Part shown: positions 20,961 through 32,926 of the stretch, piece after piece | Position numbering within the stretch: the first letter of the stretch is position 1 | Layout of the letters: each line of letters begins with the position of its first letter | Assembly: GCF_010093595.1 (NCBI RefSeq) | Contig: NW_022985439.1 | Coordinates: forward strand, 1,011,713-1,075,712 | Source: Mytilinidion resinicola | Lineage: Eukaryota > Ascomycota > Dothideomycetes > Mytilinidiales > Mytilinidiaceae | Direction: 5' to 3' | Length of the DNA stretch: 64,000 bases | Notes under the pieces: generated by a model | Database searches by the model: none | What the model was told of the DNA's origin: nothing | What the model saw: the letters and a program-made list of their open reading frames with translations, nothing else | Position numbers and translations under genes: made by a program

Positions 20961-21591
20961 TGCATTGCTTAGTTTATGGAGAGATTATGTGGCGGTGGTA
21001 ACGAGACTCACATACCCATTTTCAAGAAGGCAAAGCGTCAGACTCTGCCCCCTTGCAGAGATAGGGACTACAGGCATCCTAAAAGCTCAACCCCTAGTCC
21101 TGGAGAATATCAACAAATAGTAAATAATGAACAAACGATTGACAGAGACACGTGATAATACCCACTATATCCAGAGAAGGCCTTATTTCAGGTGCTCTAG
21201 CTGTGGTGTTACAAAGGTAAAGTTAGCAAAAACTGGAGAAGAATTTTGTGTTTTGTACGGTGGCGGAGTTCTCTACATTTTCCGACCTGTATTAAGCCAT
21301 TGGGGAGCGCTATAAAACGATATCAAGCATGGCAAAGCCCTTTCAGATCAAGGTCTTCGACCACGCCATTCCGGCTGTAGTTAATCAGAAAGGATAGACT
21401 AGAGTCGCAGCATATACATTGTTTCGTCTCATTCACCATTTGATATGCAGTGAAACAATCCGGCCCATAAACACAAAACCTATCACCCCTCAACTCCACC
21501 GACTCCCCTACCCAAAACCCCTATCTCTCCCCATTCCCCCCTCTCAATCATAACAACCCATCCCACCACACACCTATACACCCTATCACCC
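20961..21591. other. Intergenic between convergent genes
   Basis: This is the 3' flank of the STAND gene and of the small membrane-protein locus. It holds only short open frames without family resemblance. The last 100 bases before 21591 are C- and A-rich. Confidence 0.5.
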
Positions 21592-21993
21592 TCACTTCGG
21601 CCCCTTGTAATACGTATCGTAAATCGCGTACCCAGTCCCCGCCGCAGCCCACAGCAGGCAAAACGCCAACCACGCCCCAAAAATCCACCACGTGGGCGCC
21701 CCATCCGCCGCCTTTTCCTCCTCGGTCAGAACCGGGTGAACCGTTGCGGTTGGGTTCGCTTGCTGCTAGGCGCGGAACGCCATGAACTGCTGCCACTCGC
21801 GCTGCCGGGTTGGCTCGTCGATTGCCTCGATGGCGGCGGGGGGTGCCGACGAGTCGGCGCTGTGGTAGGGAGGGGGAGCGGGAGAGGCGGTGTCGTCGTC
21901 GTCGTTGGGTAGAGGGTGTTATTTTGTGGGTTCGGACTGCGGCAGTGGTAAGAGGTAAACTGTCTGGGGTAGGGGAGCGGCGTGACTTACCAT
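21592..21993 (-). pseudogene. Small single-pass membrane protein gene with two in-frame stops
   Basis: Reading leftwards, the start ATG (21991-21993) is followed directly by donor GTAAGT; exon 2 runs 21936-21592. The frame would encode 115 residues. It has an acidic, Pro-rich N-terminus (NDDDDTASPAPPPYHSADSS), a charged helix (AIEAIDEPTRQREWQQFMAFRA), a linker (ANPTATVHPVLTEEEKAADG) and one membrane helix (WWIFGAWLAFCLLWAAAGTG) ending YAIYDTYYKGPK. The sequence clearly looks coding, yet codon 7 is TAA (21919-21921) and codon 58 is TAG (21766-21768). Both could come from Gln codons (CAA, CAG) by one C-to-T change. It may be a pseudogene, a read-through gene, or the model may miss an intron. 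I do not recognise the family. Confidence 0.55.
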
Positions 21994-23036
21994 GACGCTG
22001 GTATTGAGCTAGGATTTAGCGAGATAGTGGATGGTTGGAGAGAGGTAGGTCTGTTGAGAGTGTTCGAGATAAGATCGTTGGAGTGGGTTGGAGTGGGTAT
22101 GCGGACCTTAAACGATGATACTCCGCTCGCCGCAGTCGTGAGGCTGTGGAGGGTGATATTGAAACAGTGCCCCAGGTGCCAATACCAACATACTTGGCTT
22201 ACCAGGATAGCGATCCTGGTCCGCAGGGGCTGGGAATCCCTTTATAGAAAATCAGAAAATGAGAAAGAATACGTAAGGCTGGCATAAATGTGATGAAATG
22301 TGAGGAGGCCGTTATTTCTTTTTTTATAACGTTGATATTTTTTATTTAAATATGCTCGCGATAGACGAAGCCCTGCTATCAATCTGGTGTGAGCCTACCC
22401 AGCAACTATCACGCTGAAAAGCTCCCGTTGTTTCCTCCGCAACATACCAAAACGATTCCTCTACGAAGGCGTGAGGAACTGTGAAAAAAAGTTCAGAAGG
22501 GTATCTCTGCCCGCGAAAGCAAATAGGGACGGCGAGTGAGCTTGATTGTGCGTTGGACGCTTACGACTGGGGTAATTTTCTGTTGCTTCAATTTCTGTCC
22601 ACACCATCATCTGCTTTGGGTATCGAGCCAGACTACCCTAATTAGGTGGATTCAATAGAAACCAGAAAGATTTTGGGTACGCCTGGTCTCTTTAAGCAGG
22701 CATGCTGCAAATTCATCCACGCTTTTCCTCCGATGCAAACCAACCTCACTTCTGTGCAAGTAAATCGAGACTGAAAGGGATGACCACGATTTTTAGGGGT
22801 CGGGGGAATAAACAAAGGAAATCGCTTAAATCAGGACAGAAAAGGAATCTTGATCTCGCAACAGGTGTAAACACAATCGCTCGCAATGCCGGGGAAGATG
22901 ACCACGCTATGACGCTTCATACATGGATTTTTTTTTAATACAAAGAGGATTCGGAGATCTTCGGTCGGGAGGTTACTCGTCGTACGAGATGCCGCCGCTA
23001 GTTTCTGCGACGGGGCCTGAACCATGATGGGTTAGG
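21994..23036. other. Intergenic region upstream of the small gene and downstream of the cyclin
   Basis: About 1 kb without a supported gene. It has an AT-rich tract at 22315-22350 and mostly short open frames. The cyclin 3' UTR probably lies in the right part. Confidence 0.5.
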
Positions 23037-24305
23037 CTACTGTACATGATGGATGTATTGGTTTTGGTAGTACTGTGGCTGAATGTGTCGCACGTTCGGG
23101 ACCGGAGTCGGTGTGGTAGGGTAAACTCGTGGAATCAGTCCGGAACATTTGCCATCAAATTGGTCATTGTCGGGTGTGATTGGTGGAGTCAGTACACCGT
23201 GGTTGACAACAGCACCGCCATAGTGGTGTTTCTGTGGAGTCTGGGGGCCGAGATATGCTTCTGTCGTCGGCTTTGGCTCTTCGTAATGCACGCTTGCTGG
23301 AGGCGTTGGTGGAGCGTTGGCACGCCTCGCAATTTGTGCTTGTCGTTGCAAGAACTCATCCACAGTAAGAGAAACTTGTGATAGCTGAGCAACAGAGTAC
23401 TTTCGGGAGAGGACCTGCGATGGTTGGTACAGGTGGTTTGACAAATTCAGAACGGTCGCGGGGTCGTAGGCGCCAGCCCAGTCCGAATGTTTCGCTTGGT
23501 TGCGAGACAGAATGCACCTAGCAAGGGCGAGTGAGGACCGTGCGAGGACAGATGGGCGTGTTGAGACAAATTCCTTATGGAACAAGGCAATCTCGGCAAT
23601 GTAGAGAGCCATATGTTCCACCTCCGGATCGTGCTCAACTTCGGATAACGCAAGCTGGAGGAACGAATCGACAGTGGGATGTCCGATGATCCAATTGAGG
23701 GTCTGCAGCACATGCCATTCCATCTGGGTGAACATCTCGTCGTCGTACAGGGAGCAGCACATGGACTTGAGTTCTCGGACGGTGGGCACGCGGTCCTTTC
23801 GGTCTCCGTATTTTGCGGCGATGAGCAGGGCGGCGCAGCCCACAAGCTGGTAGTGTCGCTTGTAGACAACGCGTCTGGAGCAGTACCGGTCCAGTAAATT
23901 GACGGCGAGGAAGAGGGTCTCTGGGAGCAACTGGAAAGCAGCGTGTGCCTCTACCAGGAAGTCGAGAAGATAGGGACGCATGAACCACTGGATCTCGGTC
24001 TGAATGTCGATTGAGTTGACATCAGGTAGCGTTTGTCCCTACTAGAACGTTAGCAAGATGGTTCACATGAGTAGTAGTCGGTGTTGACTGACCTCCATGT
24101 GTTCCATGTGATCTAAGATGTCCTCTTGATATTCCTCTCTTGTCATCCTGGAGAGATCTTCTTGAATGACTCGCTGCTGCATCTTTGCGATGTTGCGAGC
24201 CCGTTCCCTCTCCGTCGCGCGTTGTACGTAAAGACCTTCGTCCGGGCAATCTACGAAGAAGCTGTCGCATTGTCCGTATCTGGAAGGGTATCGTTGGTAA
24301 GCCAT
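23037..24305 (-). CDS. G1/S-type cyclin (CLN/Puc1 family)
   Basis: Two exons, complement(23037-24038, 24093-24305), give 404 residues. Exon 1 ends DHMEHME and exon 2 opens GQTLPDVNSIDIQTEIQWFMRPYLLDFLVEAH, so the cyclin N-box is joined across a 54-bp intron (GTCAGT...TAGTAG). The cyclin fold (about residues 85-215) shows FLVEAHAAFQLLPETLFLAVNLLDRYCS and LVGCAALLIAAKYGDRKD, followed by a C-terminal cyclin fold (TVDSFLQLALSEVEHDPEVEH). The tail is rich in Pro, Tyr and Gln with TPP and TP sites (GVLTPPITPDN), likely CDK phosphorylation sites linked to turnover, as in known G1 cyclins. It would activate CDK1 at the G1/S step. The upstream non-coding stretch is very long. Confidence 0.9.
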
Positions 24306-27300
24306 GATTGTGAGAGGCGGGCGATATGAGTGTCAGAAAGAATGGACGTCAGTTCGCCGGGATAGACTGAAGTGTAGTTGATGACCAAGGGATGTTCGAG
24401 GTCGGAAGTGAGTGTCGGGTTCAAGTAAACCGAATTAGAGAGTGGCAGCCGAGTAACGGCAAATTTGAAAGACAGTAATTAGTTGGATAGGATCAAATGA
24501 AGGTCTCTGGTTCCCGGGTCCAAGGTCTGAGGAGGCGGGAAAATAGTTATAGCAGAGAGCCTGGAAGGGAATCTGATTAGCGAACGCGCGGAAGTAGGGC
24601 CATGTAAGGCCACCTAAGATTGCCCATACCTGAAGAATTAGATAATTACGTTTAAAGAGCGAAGTGTAGCGGAAAGAACTGAAAGACGACTTGGGAAGAA
24701 CTGAAATTAGTCGAGCCCCTTGCTAATCGCATCCAGATACTAGCGCAGGAATGAGTCGGAGTTATTGTGGCTCTATTAGCGGATCCTGGGAAGGGAGTAT
24801 TGTTCTGGAGGCAGAGCACGAGTTAACGAGTCCACCTGAGGCTAGGGCGGGCCTGGGAATGTGAAGATCTCCCGGTCCGGTTAAGCACGGTTCTAAGGCA
24901 AGGGACCCGTCAGCGAAGGCACGGCGACATGTCTTTACAGGCCTTTACGAACCTGAAGTTGTCTTAAGGCTTTGATTCGGATGTCCTGGTTGGTTGAGGT
25001 TTCAGGCCAAGCCAGAGGCGAGTTCTCGGTGTGTGGAAAGTAGAAAACACTGGGCAAGACAGGAGAGTTAGCAATTGAGCAAGCTGTCTTGATAAAATCC
25101 TAGTGGAAGGTGCCGTGGTTGGAGGTTGGTGATGTTGCAGCTGTGCAGGCTCGCCAACGCGGTTGCGTTGCCGATGGAATGAACCCGGTGATTCGACCGA
25201 CGCCAATCAAAAATGTAAATTCCCTGACTGCCAGCCGGCTTCAACCAAGGGCTGCCGAAGTGAAGACGGCGCCCCGCGGCCCGCAGCTCGCCAGAGGTGT
25301 TGGAAGCCTTGGCAGAGGGCTTCTAGGCAGACGGGCAACCACTGTGAGAAAGGCGTACGCTCGGACACTCGAATGAACCGGTGACGGCGCGGTGTTGCGG
25401 TGAAAGTGGTGAAAGCCACGATTGCAGGAGGTAGGTGTAGCGTCTGATATCGACCTCGGCCGGGAAGACCCCTAACTGAAGACGTGCAGGATACGAAGGG
25501 TACGAATCCACCCTCATCCAGCAAAGACCAACCCAACGAGTCCACCCAATGGCGAAGTACAAGCTTGCAAAGTCGGGAGCGATGTCGTCGGCTGGTCGAG
25601 GTATATCTCGCAGCGAGCTCCGGCGGTGGTGATAGGGGGCGTCGTACAGGCCACGCAGGTCGATTGGTCCACGGCTGCCACTCTGGCTGGAGGAACTGAA
25701 GGAGAGTATTGAGAGACTTACCGAGAGCACACAAGCAAGAAAATCCCGGTCGGAACGCACGCTGAAAATCACGGGGCGGACTGAGGAAACCGGCTGCTGA
25801 GTCGGTTGGCGTTCGAGGAGAGACAGGAGAGATGGCGGGAGACAGCTCCAGAGGCCACGAGCGGGACGAGGCAGCGGAGGTCGAGGAGGGGGACAAAAGC
25901 GAAGGGTCTGAAGATCCAGAGAGGCTCTGGCTTCTTCGAGAGGTCCTTATGGGGAAACGGCCGGCTATGGGGGACCGAGGAGCGTTGGAAAGTACTGGAG
26001 AGAGTCGTGCCACTCGTTGGTCAGCACGCCATCAAATCCAATACGCAATGCTCCAGCCGTGGAGAGGAGGTGGTGGGCGAGGAGGAGGTGAAGAAGGAGA
26101 GGATGAGAGCGGACGAAGGTGAGGTTCGCAACGAACGGCCAGCATCAGAGCCTTGGAGGATGCAGCACGGCACTAATCCGCATCGGCGTGTCTCCCACTT
26201 CCCTGCTCGCACGCCGCGACAGCCAATGCCCGGCGCGCAGCGGACGCCCGACGTGGTGGATCGCTGCCCTTTGCTTCTGTGCCTCTGCCCTCAGCCAAGC
26301 CAGGAACACCCAGCTCGCGCCGCCCGCAGGCGACGCCGGCCAGCGATCATCCACGGCCGCCGCGAGCTCCGCCGGCGACGCTCGCGTGGTGTTGAGACGC
26401 GTTGAGCACAGCGAGCCTCTCTTCTCCAGCACCGTCGCCCCAGCGCCTGCTCGAGACTGCTCGCGGGCTGTCTCGGTGACGTCGCACGCACACGGCGCGC
26501 AAATGCAGCGACCGCACGCAGAGTCCCATCGTGTTGTCAACCGCAGCCATGCGGGCCTGTCCGCGGCGTGGGCCCGCGACGGCTGAGGGTGCCAGCTTCG
26601 TCGCCGTCTGCGGCGTGACTGGCCCCAGAGCGCGCCCGCCGTGCTCGAATCAGCGTGGCCCAGCCTCCGGTCAGCCTGAAGCCAGCGCATGCAGCTACAC
26701 AAGGTTGCAGCTCTCACGCAGCGAACCCACGATCGCTATCCAATCTGCTCCGCTGGCCGCACCGAAACATCTTGATGCCTTCCCTGCTGCCCTCTGCACT
26801 GGCTGCCCCTTCAGGCGACGCTGCCGTCCAGCCCCCAACCCATTTGCGAAGCAGGCCACTGGGCCACTCACCACTGCGGCCTGCCTTGGAGCCCTGACGC
26901 TCTCCTGGAGCCCTGACGCTCTTTGCTGGAGCCCTGGAAGCCCCAGATGCCTGCCGGTCCTGCTGGGGTCGACCGAGCTACTCCAGCCCGGGGCCTCCTG
27001 AATATCGTGATATTTGATGGCTTGACAGGCGCCGTAAAGCGCCTCCGCCCACCTCAACGGCGTGCACCACGGCCGTCAAAGGGGATACGGCCACACGGCT
27101 GCTATCTCGAGCGAAACGGGCAGGGGCCGTAACCGCACACGACCACGACCACGACCACGACCACGACTCCACGCTGTTTGCCCCCGCGCGCTGGACGCCG
27201 CCTGCCCGGCGTCCCGCCTTGTGCTGCCAGACGGCTTGAGCAGCGGAGCTCCAGCCCTCGCAGGCGGCGCGGCGGGTGAATTGCGTGCATGTGAGTACTA

Positions 27301-30045
27301 TAGCGGAAACTGTCACAGTGACGGTGGAGCCTCTGGCTCGCTACCAGAAACCGCACGGCGTACAGTCGAATGGAGCCGTCCCTTGCGTTAACGGTCCCAG
27401 CGCATGGGATCATCACACGAGCCACTGCTGAGGCATCCTGCCTGTGCGGCACGGCGGAACGGCCTCCTTAAACACAGCAGCGGGGGTCCTCTTCCGCGAC
27501 AATTTGAAAGGCGGCCTTTCAACGCGTCTGGCTTCAGATTTTTGACATGTTGCGAGCATGTGGTGTGGCGAGTGCCAGGGGTTCGTGTCTATTTCGCTCC
27601 ACCGCTCGTATCCATCTCCCGCCACCACTAGACGGCCTTCCCAACTGGAGACTTGCATCACTCATTGCGGGGTCAGACGCGATGGTGCTTATTATGGCAG
27701 ACGCCGTGCTCTTAGGCCCCAGACGTCGGAAGTAGGACGTTCAGGCCGGGCCAAGCATCCCTATCCTCTGTGAGTGCTAACACCCACCTGATACAGCACT
27801 TCCTCGGGCAAAACATGCTCAGGCAATGAGCCTCGCCACGCAACTGACTTGGCTGTCACGCGGTGAGCCGCTGGGCGGCCACGAGCACGTCAGTCCCTAT
27901 TCTTGACTTCATGCTGCCATTTGACGATTATGCAGGAGGCAGGTACATATCTGGACAATCTGCGATCATCATCTTGCAGACTGGGCCCGATCGGGCCGTG
28001 ATTCGCTCTCAATGGGCGCTCTATTCCTGCAGACTCGGCTCTCCAGCTGAGGTGGCTGGCTGGGGTTCCGTGATTGTCAACCTTGGAAAGACGCGCTGGT
28101 CGTCCCTAGCGCGATCTCTTACTCTCTTCTGGGCGCCAATGGCGAACCGTGAACACTATCAAACTGCGGCATGGCATTTCCCTGATTCCGAGGCTGCCCA
28201 TGCAAGCTATGGGCCGACCTCCGGGCTTATTGAGACCAGAAGCTCGCTTCTCTCACGCGTTTGATACTCAATACTGCACTGGCCATGACAAATTTCATCG
28301 CGAACATGTCGCGGTGGACGCGAAGACGCGACCAAGTCAGCCACGCTTCTTAGTTGACATCGCATCATTTTTTCGGGTCAGCATGCACATCTTCTAGAAG
28401 CCTTACCTTTACGAACGCTTCCTCCCGGCCGTGACCCACCTTCAAATGTGTACGGCTCCTTCAAACTGAGATTTTCTCACTGGCCCACTCCGTTATGTTC
28501 CGTTATGGAGCTCGTATGAATTGAAATCTCTTGACCGCTCTGCCTCGATCATGCAGAGCAGCTCACTTGAACAGAGAAATTTTCAACCGCCCCATCTCTA
28601 CTGTGGAGTACAGCTACGTTGAATATTGAATTTGTCGACGACGATACCCAGGCGATCCCATTGGCAGAATTGGTAGCGGAGGTACCGCTTCGGTGAAGTG
28701 CAAGACTAGCTTCTTCGCTCTGGCTTCTCCGCACTGCATCACCGAACCCTTTGCCAATTGTTGGTTTTGTTGGCGACTCCAGCTTCGCAGGTTTCTTGCA
28801 AGAAGAACCCTGTCCGCATACGCGCGCCCCTCTTTGGTGCAAAGCACAGCCGTTTTTGGCGTGCGAGTCGCTTGAGTGCTGCCCTCCATGGGATAGCCTG
28901 CTGGCACATCAATTCCCGGTTTCGTGCGACAGTGCTGTCGTGGCTCAGATGCTGATCTATTAAGAGGCTGACGCCTCGCCTACAAATCGTTCCTGGGTGT
29001 GGTTAGATCGTGCTTCCCGATCACCTGGGGGCAGCCCTCAACCAAGCCATCTTAGACTTTAGATCAAGCAGTCGAAACGCCTATCAGCAACTCAATTCCG
29101 GCAATTCGGTAACTCGCATAAGCATCTAAGTGCATGGAAGGGTTACGTAGGAGAAATGTTAGGCCTTGATGCGAGCAGTATAGAGTAGCACTGTCCTGTA
29201 GCTAGGTGTAACGGTTGTATGTGCATGCATGAGTCCAATAACGACGACGCTTGACACCAATCCCTTCTTCAGATAACCATATTTACGGCTTACAGTGCTG
29301 GGCCAATACTCTGTGCACACAAAGCTGACATTGCTTCAATGCTAGTTCAGAATGATTGTCTAGAGTGGCCCGACAAGTTGCCGGTGAATCCCCAGCCTCT
29401 CAAAGCTAGCCTTGGCTCCGCTGTAGCACTTCATCCAGGTTCTTGAAACCCAATTGAAGCTTGCCAACTCGTGGCGAGCAATGGTGCACAGCCTTGACAC
29501 GAGGTACTGAAGCTAAAGGATCGTAGCAATATCTATGCGCATACGGACCACCTAGTCAACATGTTTCAAACTAACAACGGGCTCGTGAAATGTGCCGTGG
29601 CCGTTCTTCAGCTCCGTTTCACGCTCCCATCCTAGTGTCGCACAGTCGCTCTTTGGTCCTGCAAAGCACGGCTCAGTAGGATACCTGGAGAGACAACGGT
29701 TGCGAGTCAACGCATTGCACGGTATGACATTAGCTGAAACGGCAGGAAGATGGCGGGAAGCTGTTAGAGGCGTTGAGCGCTCGGATATGAAACGGGGAGA
29801 GAAGAGGCGAGGTCGGCTTCCAGGATTAGCGCACGGAACCCGCATAAATGATGATCCGTAGCGTCTTGGTGTCTTGGCAAGATCTCTGAAATTTTGATGT
29901 GGATACGAAATTGAAGGTTGACGCAACACCACGACATTTTACAATCATGATACAGCCTCGAATCTAGCGGTCGGCAGGATTTGCTGACTCGCTCGCTCTA
30001 AACTACCGCGCTCGCGAGCTATCCTCACTTGCGACTCCACGAAAG
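24306..30045. other. 5.7-kb gene-free region between divergent G1 cyclin and UTP4
   Basis: I support no protein gene here. From about 24.9 to 28.3 kb the sequence is GC-rich, which creates many long overlapping frames on both strands, all of low-complexity Arg/Ser/Pro/Ala composition and none with a recognised domain. It contains a short ACGACC microsatellite and a GAGCCCTGACGCTCT duplication near 26888-26925. It could hold a long cyclin 5' leader, distal regulatory sites or a non-coding RNA. No tRNA or rRNA was seen. Confidence 0.55.
27137..27168 (+). repeat. ACGACC hexamer microsatellite
   Basis: About five tandem copies of ACGACC. Read in any frame this gives simple Arg/Pro, His/Asp or Thr/Thr type repeats, which explains some spurious open frames nearby. 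Confidence 0.85.
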
Positions 30046-32926
30046 ATGGAGATTCACCGCTCCCGATTCGTCCCATATCCGTCCTCCGCAATCAATGCGC
30101 TCGCCTTCTCCCACGCCACAAAGGAAAAGACTACCGGCGAGGACCCGTCTTCCCTGCGGTTAGCGATTGGACGAGCAAACGGAAATATCGAGATATGGAA
30201 TCCTGGAAAAGGCATATGGGTTCAAGAGAAAACATTCAGCGGCGGGAAAGAGAGAAGCGTGGAAGGCCTGGCGTGGATCCAAGAGCCTGGAGAAGAGGGG
30301 AAGGGTGGCAAAACGCTGCCGGGCAGGTTACGTCTATTCAGCATCGGATATTCAAGCAGTATCACCGAATGGAATCTGGTCACTGGTCTTCCCGCGCGAA
30401 GTTCTGGAGGGAACCACAGTGAAGTGTGGTGTTTTGCTGCACAACCCCAGTGGGTCGGGCCCAAAAAGAAGTCTAGCGCTGCAAGAGAAGGGGAATTCAG
30501 GGGCCAAAATCTGGTTGCAGGCTGCGCCGACGGAACCCTGGCTATGATATCGACCGCAGAAGAAGATCTCAGGTTTCAAAAGCTCATAGCCCGGCCTACG
30601 AAGAAGAAGGCAAGAGTACTCAGTGTTGCTTTCCAGGACAGAAACAGGGTTGTGGCAGGCTATGCGGACAGCACAATACGGGTCTTCGACAGTCGAACAG
30701 GAGAATCTCTTCGCAGCATATCGCTAGGCTCAGGCCCGAAGGGCGGTCCAACGGAGATTCTCGTGTGGAAGATAAGATGCCTCCCAAATGGTGACATCGT
30801 GTCGGGAGATTCGTTGGGAGAGCTGCGTTTCTTCGGCGGAGAAAGCTATTCTCAAATCCAGCGTCTTGCAGGGCACGAAGCAGACATTCTCGATCTTGCT
30901 GTCAGTAACGACGGACAGTACATTTTCACTGGTGGAATGGACCGTCGGACAGCGTTATTCAAATGCATCCGGAGCAATGGAAAGAAAGAAGTTGGCCATG
31001 GCTCATGGGTCAAGGTCAGCCACAGTAAATTTCACGATCACGATGTCAAAGCTCTGGCGACCTACAACGGAAAGGACCTGAGCGTCACCGTCTCAGGAGG
31101 TACGACTATCTCCGCCGTTCTTTGTGACACGTTCTGACTTCTTAGGCATTGACACACAACCGATCGTTGTCCCCATCCGAGAATTTGGAAAGGAGTACAG
31201 TCGATCTCTTCCTTTCCTACCCCAGACTCCGCCGTTGGCTAGTGCCCCAGGTGCACGTCTTCTCGTGAGCTGGTGGAACTGCGAGATCCGGATCTGGAGA
31301 ATCCCTAGGAACACAGGAGCCGAGCAACGGCCAAAGCTTGTTGCAAAGATGGCACTTCTCGGTGAAGAGCATATCACCTCTGCCGCTATTTCCCAGAATG
31401 GACTTGTTTTAGCAGTTGCCACAGTAGCTAAAGTCAAGTTCTTCCAACTTGCGTCACACGACACGTCAAAAGGGGAAAAATTCAGTATCTCCAAATTGCA
31501 TTCAACTTCTCTCCCTGGAGCAACATTGGTTCAGTTTTCAGGCAATGGGAAATGGCTAGCGATAATCACGCCCACAGCAAATGTTCTGCTAGCACGCTTA
31601 GTTCCTGCAGACGACAGCAACCAGCAGTGGACGGTTCTCCCTCGCCTAGTCACCCTTGAACGCTCCACGAGAACGGCCGATCCCAGTTCACTGAACGGCT
31701 TCTGGGGTAACTACTATCGTACCATCACGCACGCCGACTTCTCTGACGACAGCACTGTCCTGGCTGTCGGAGATCTAGGTGGTCACATCGACGTGTGGGT
31801 TGTGGAAGGCAACGAGGACCCTACTGCAGCTGCCGTAGATGTTGCCATCGAGTCGTCGTCATCAACAGATGACGAGGAGTCAGGAAGCGAAGACGATCAA
31901 AAGAAGCAATCAATAGTTATCATGGGACAGCACTGGCGGCAACACCCCAATGCAGCCGCCATCCCGAAGCTCGACTCCGCGCCTCTAGTCCTATCGTTCC
32001 GACCCGCTTCCTCAAGCTCGCAGCCTCAACCAAACGGCAATCCAGGCGTCCACGCAACTAGACATAACCCACATCCGCGCTCGCATGAGCTACCGGGGGG
32101 AGAGCAGCGCTTCATGATTGTATCCGCCAAGCACAGCGTGTACGAGTTCGATCTGCTCAATGGCGGATACAGCGGGATCTCGGCCTGGTCGAGACGCAAC
32201 CCGACGTCCCAGTTCCCCACGTCGTTCATCGGCAACAAAGACAGGACAAAGGGCTGCGTGTGGGACATTCATGAGGGGAACGAGCGTGTATGGTTGTATG
32301 GTGTCAACTGGCTGTTCATGCTTGACCTCTCCAAGGACCTCCCGGATCCGGAGACGCTATTGGTACGGAATGGCGCGAATCAATTATCAGGCCAGGAGCT
32401 GTCCAAGAAACGGAAAAGGAAGTCTGGCGAGGAGGGGCCGAGGAAGAAGAGTAGCGGTGCGGGTGATGCTATCCCTGCTTCGAATGTGCTTAGCTCCGTT
32501 GGCAAGTTCACCGGTGGCGAGTCTGACGAGTCCCAATGGATCAGCTTGGACGCCAGGCTCACCCCAGACCCCGACGAAGATGGGGAAGATACTCGACTGA
32601 TACTACCCAAAGTACGGCGAGGTGTCAAGACAGAATTGGACGGTAACGAGGAGAACGTCGTAATAGAAAACGGTACCGAGAATTATGTTAGTGGAGACGC
32701 CTCCGAGGATAAGGCACTATCGAAGCGAAAGAACAAGAAGCAAGAGGCGGTGAAGGAGCGCGGGCTTCGTGAGTCGTGGTGGCACACGTTCAAGTATCGC
32801 CCCATTCTGGGCATCGTACCGATTGGAGAGCAGAGCGGGCCGCTGGAGGTGGTCCTCGTCGAACGCCCGTCTTGGGATCTGGACCTTCCGCCAAGACTCG
32901 TGGGGAATCATGAACGTGCGCTTTAG
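30046..32926 (+). CDS. UTP4: U3 snoRNP / t-UTP component UTP4 (cirhin family), WD40 protein
   Basis: Two exons, 30046-31099 and 31146-32926, form 944 residues. The start MEIHRSRFVPYPSSAINALAF is the family N-terminus and the first WD repeat, followed by LRLAIGRANGNIEIWNP, VEGLAWI, LFSIGYSSSITEWNLVTG and further repeats (IRVFDSRTGESLRSI, ILDLAVSNDGQYIFTGGMDRRTALF). The second half carries another WD array (ADFSDDSTVLAVGDLGGHIDVWVV), then acidic and Lys-rich linkers and the conserved end YRPILGIVPIGEQSGPLEVVLVERPSWDL. Utp4 belongs to the t-UTP subcomplex that couples rDNA transcription to early 18S rRNA processing in the nucleolus. The intron is 46 bp (GTACGA...TTAG). The start is the first ATG after a clear non-coding leader. 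Confidence 0.95.

Noticed and set aside
26880..26935. GAGCCCTGACGCTCT duplication as a functional element
   Set aside because: It has only two imperfect copies in GC-rich sequence, without further pattern.
25207..28264. Long overlapping open frames on both strands (up to about 270 codons)
   Set aside because: They lie in GC-rich sequence where stops are rare, overlap each other in several frames, and read as Arg/Ser/Pro-rich sequence with no domain.
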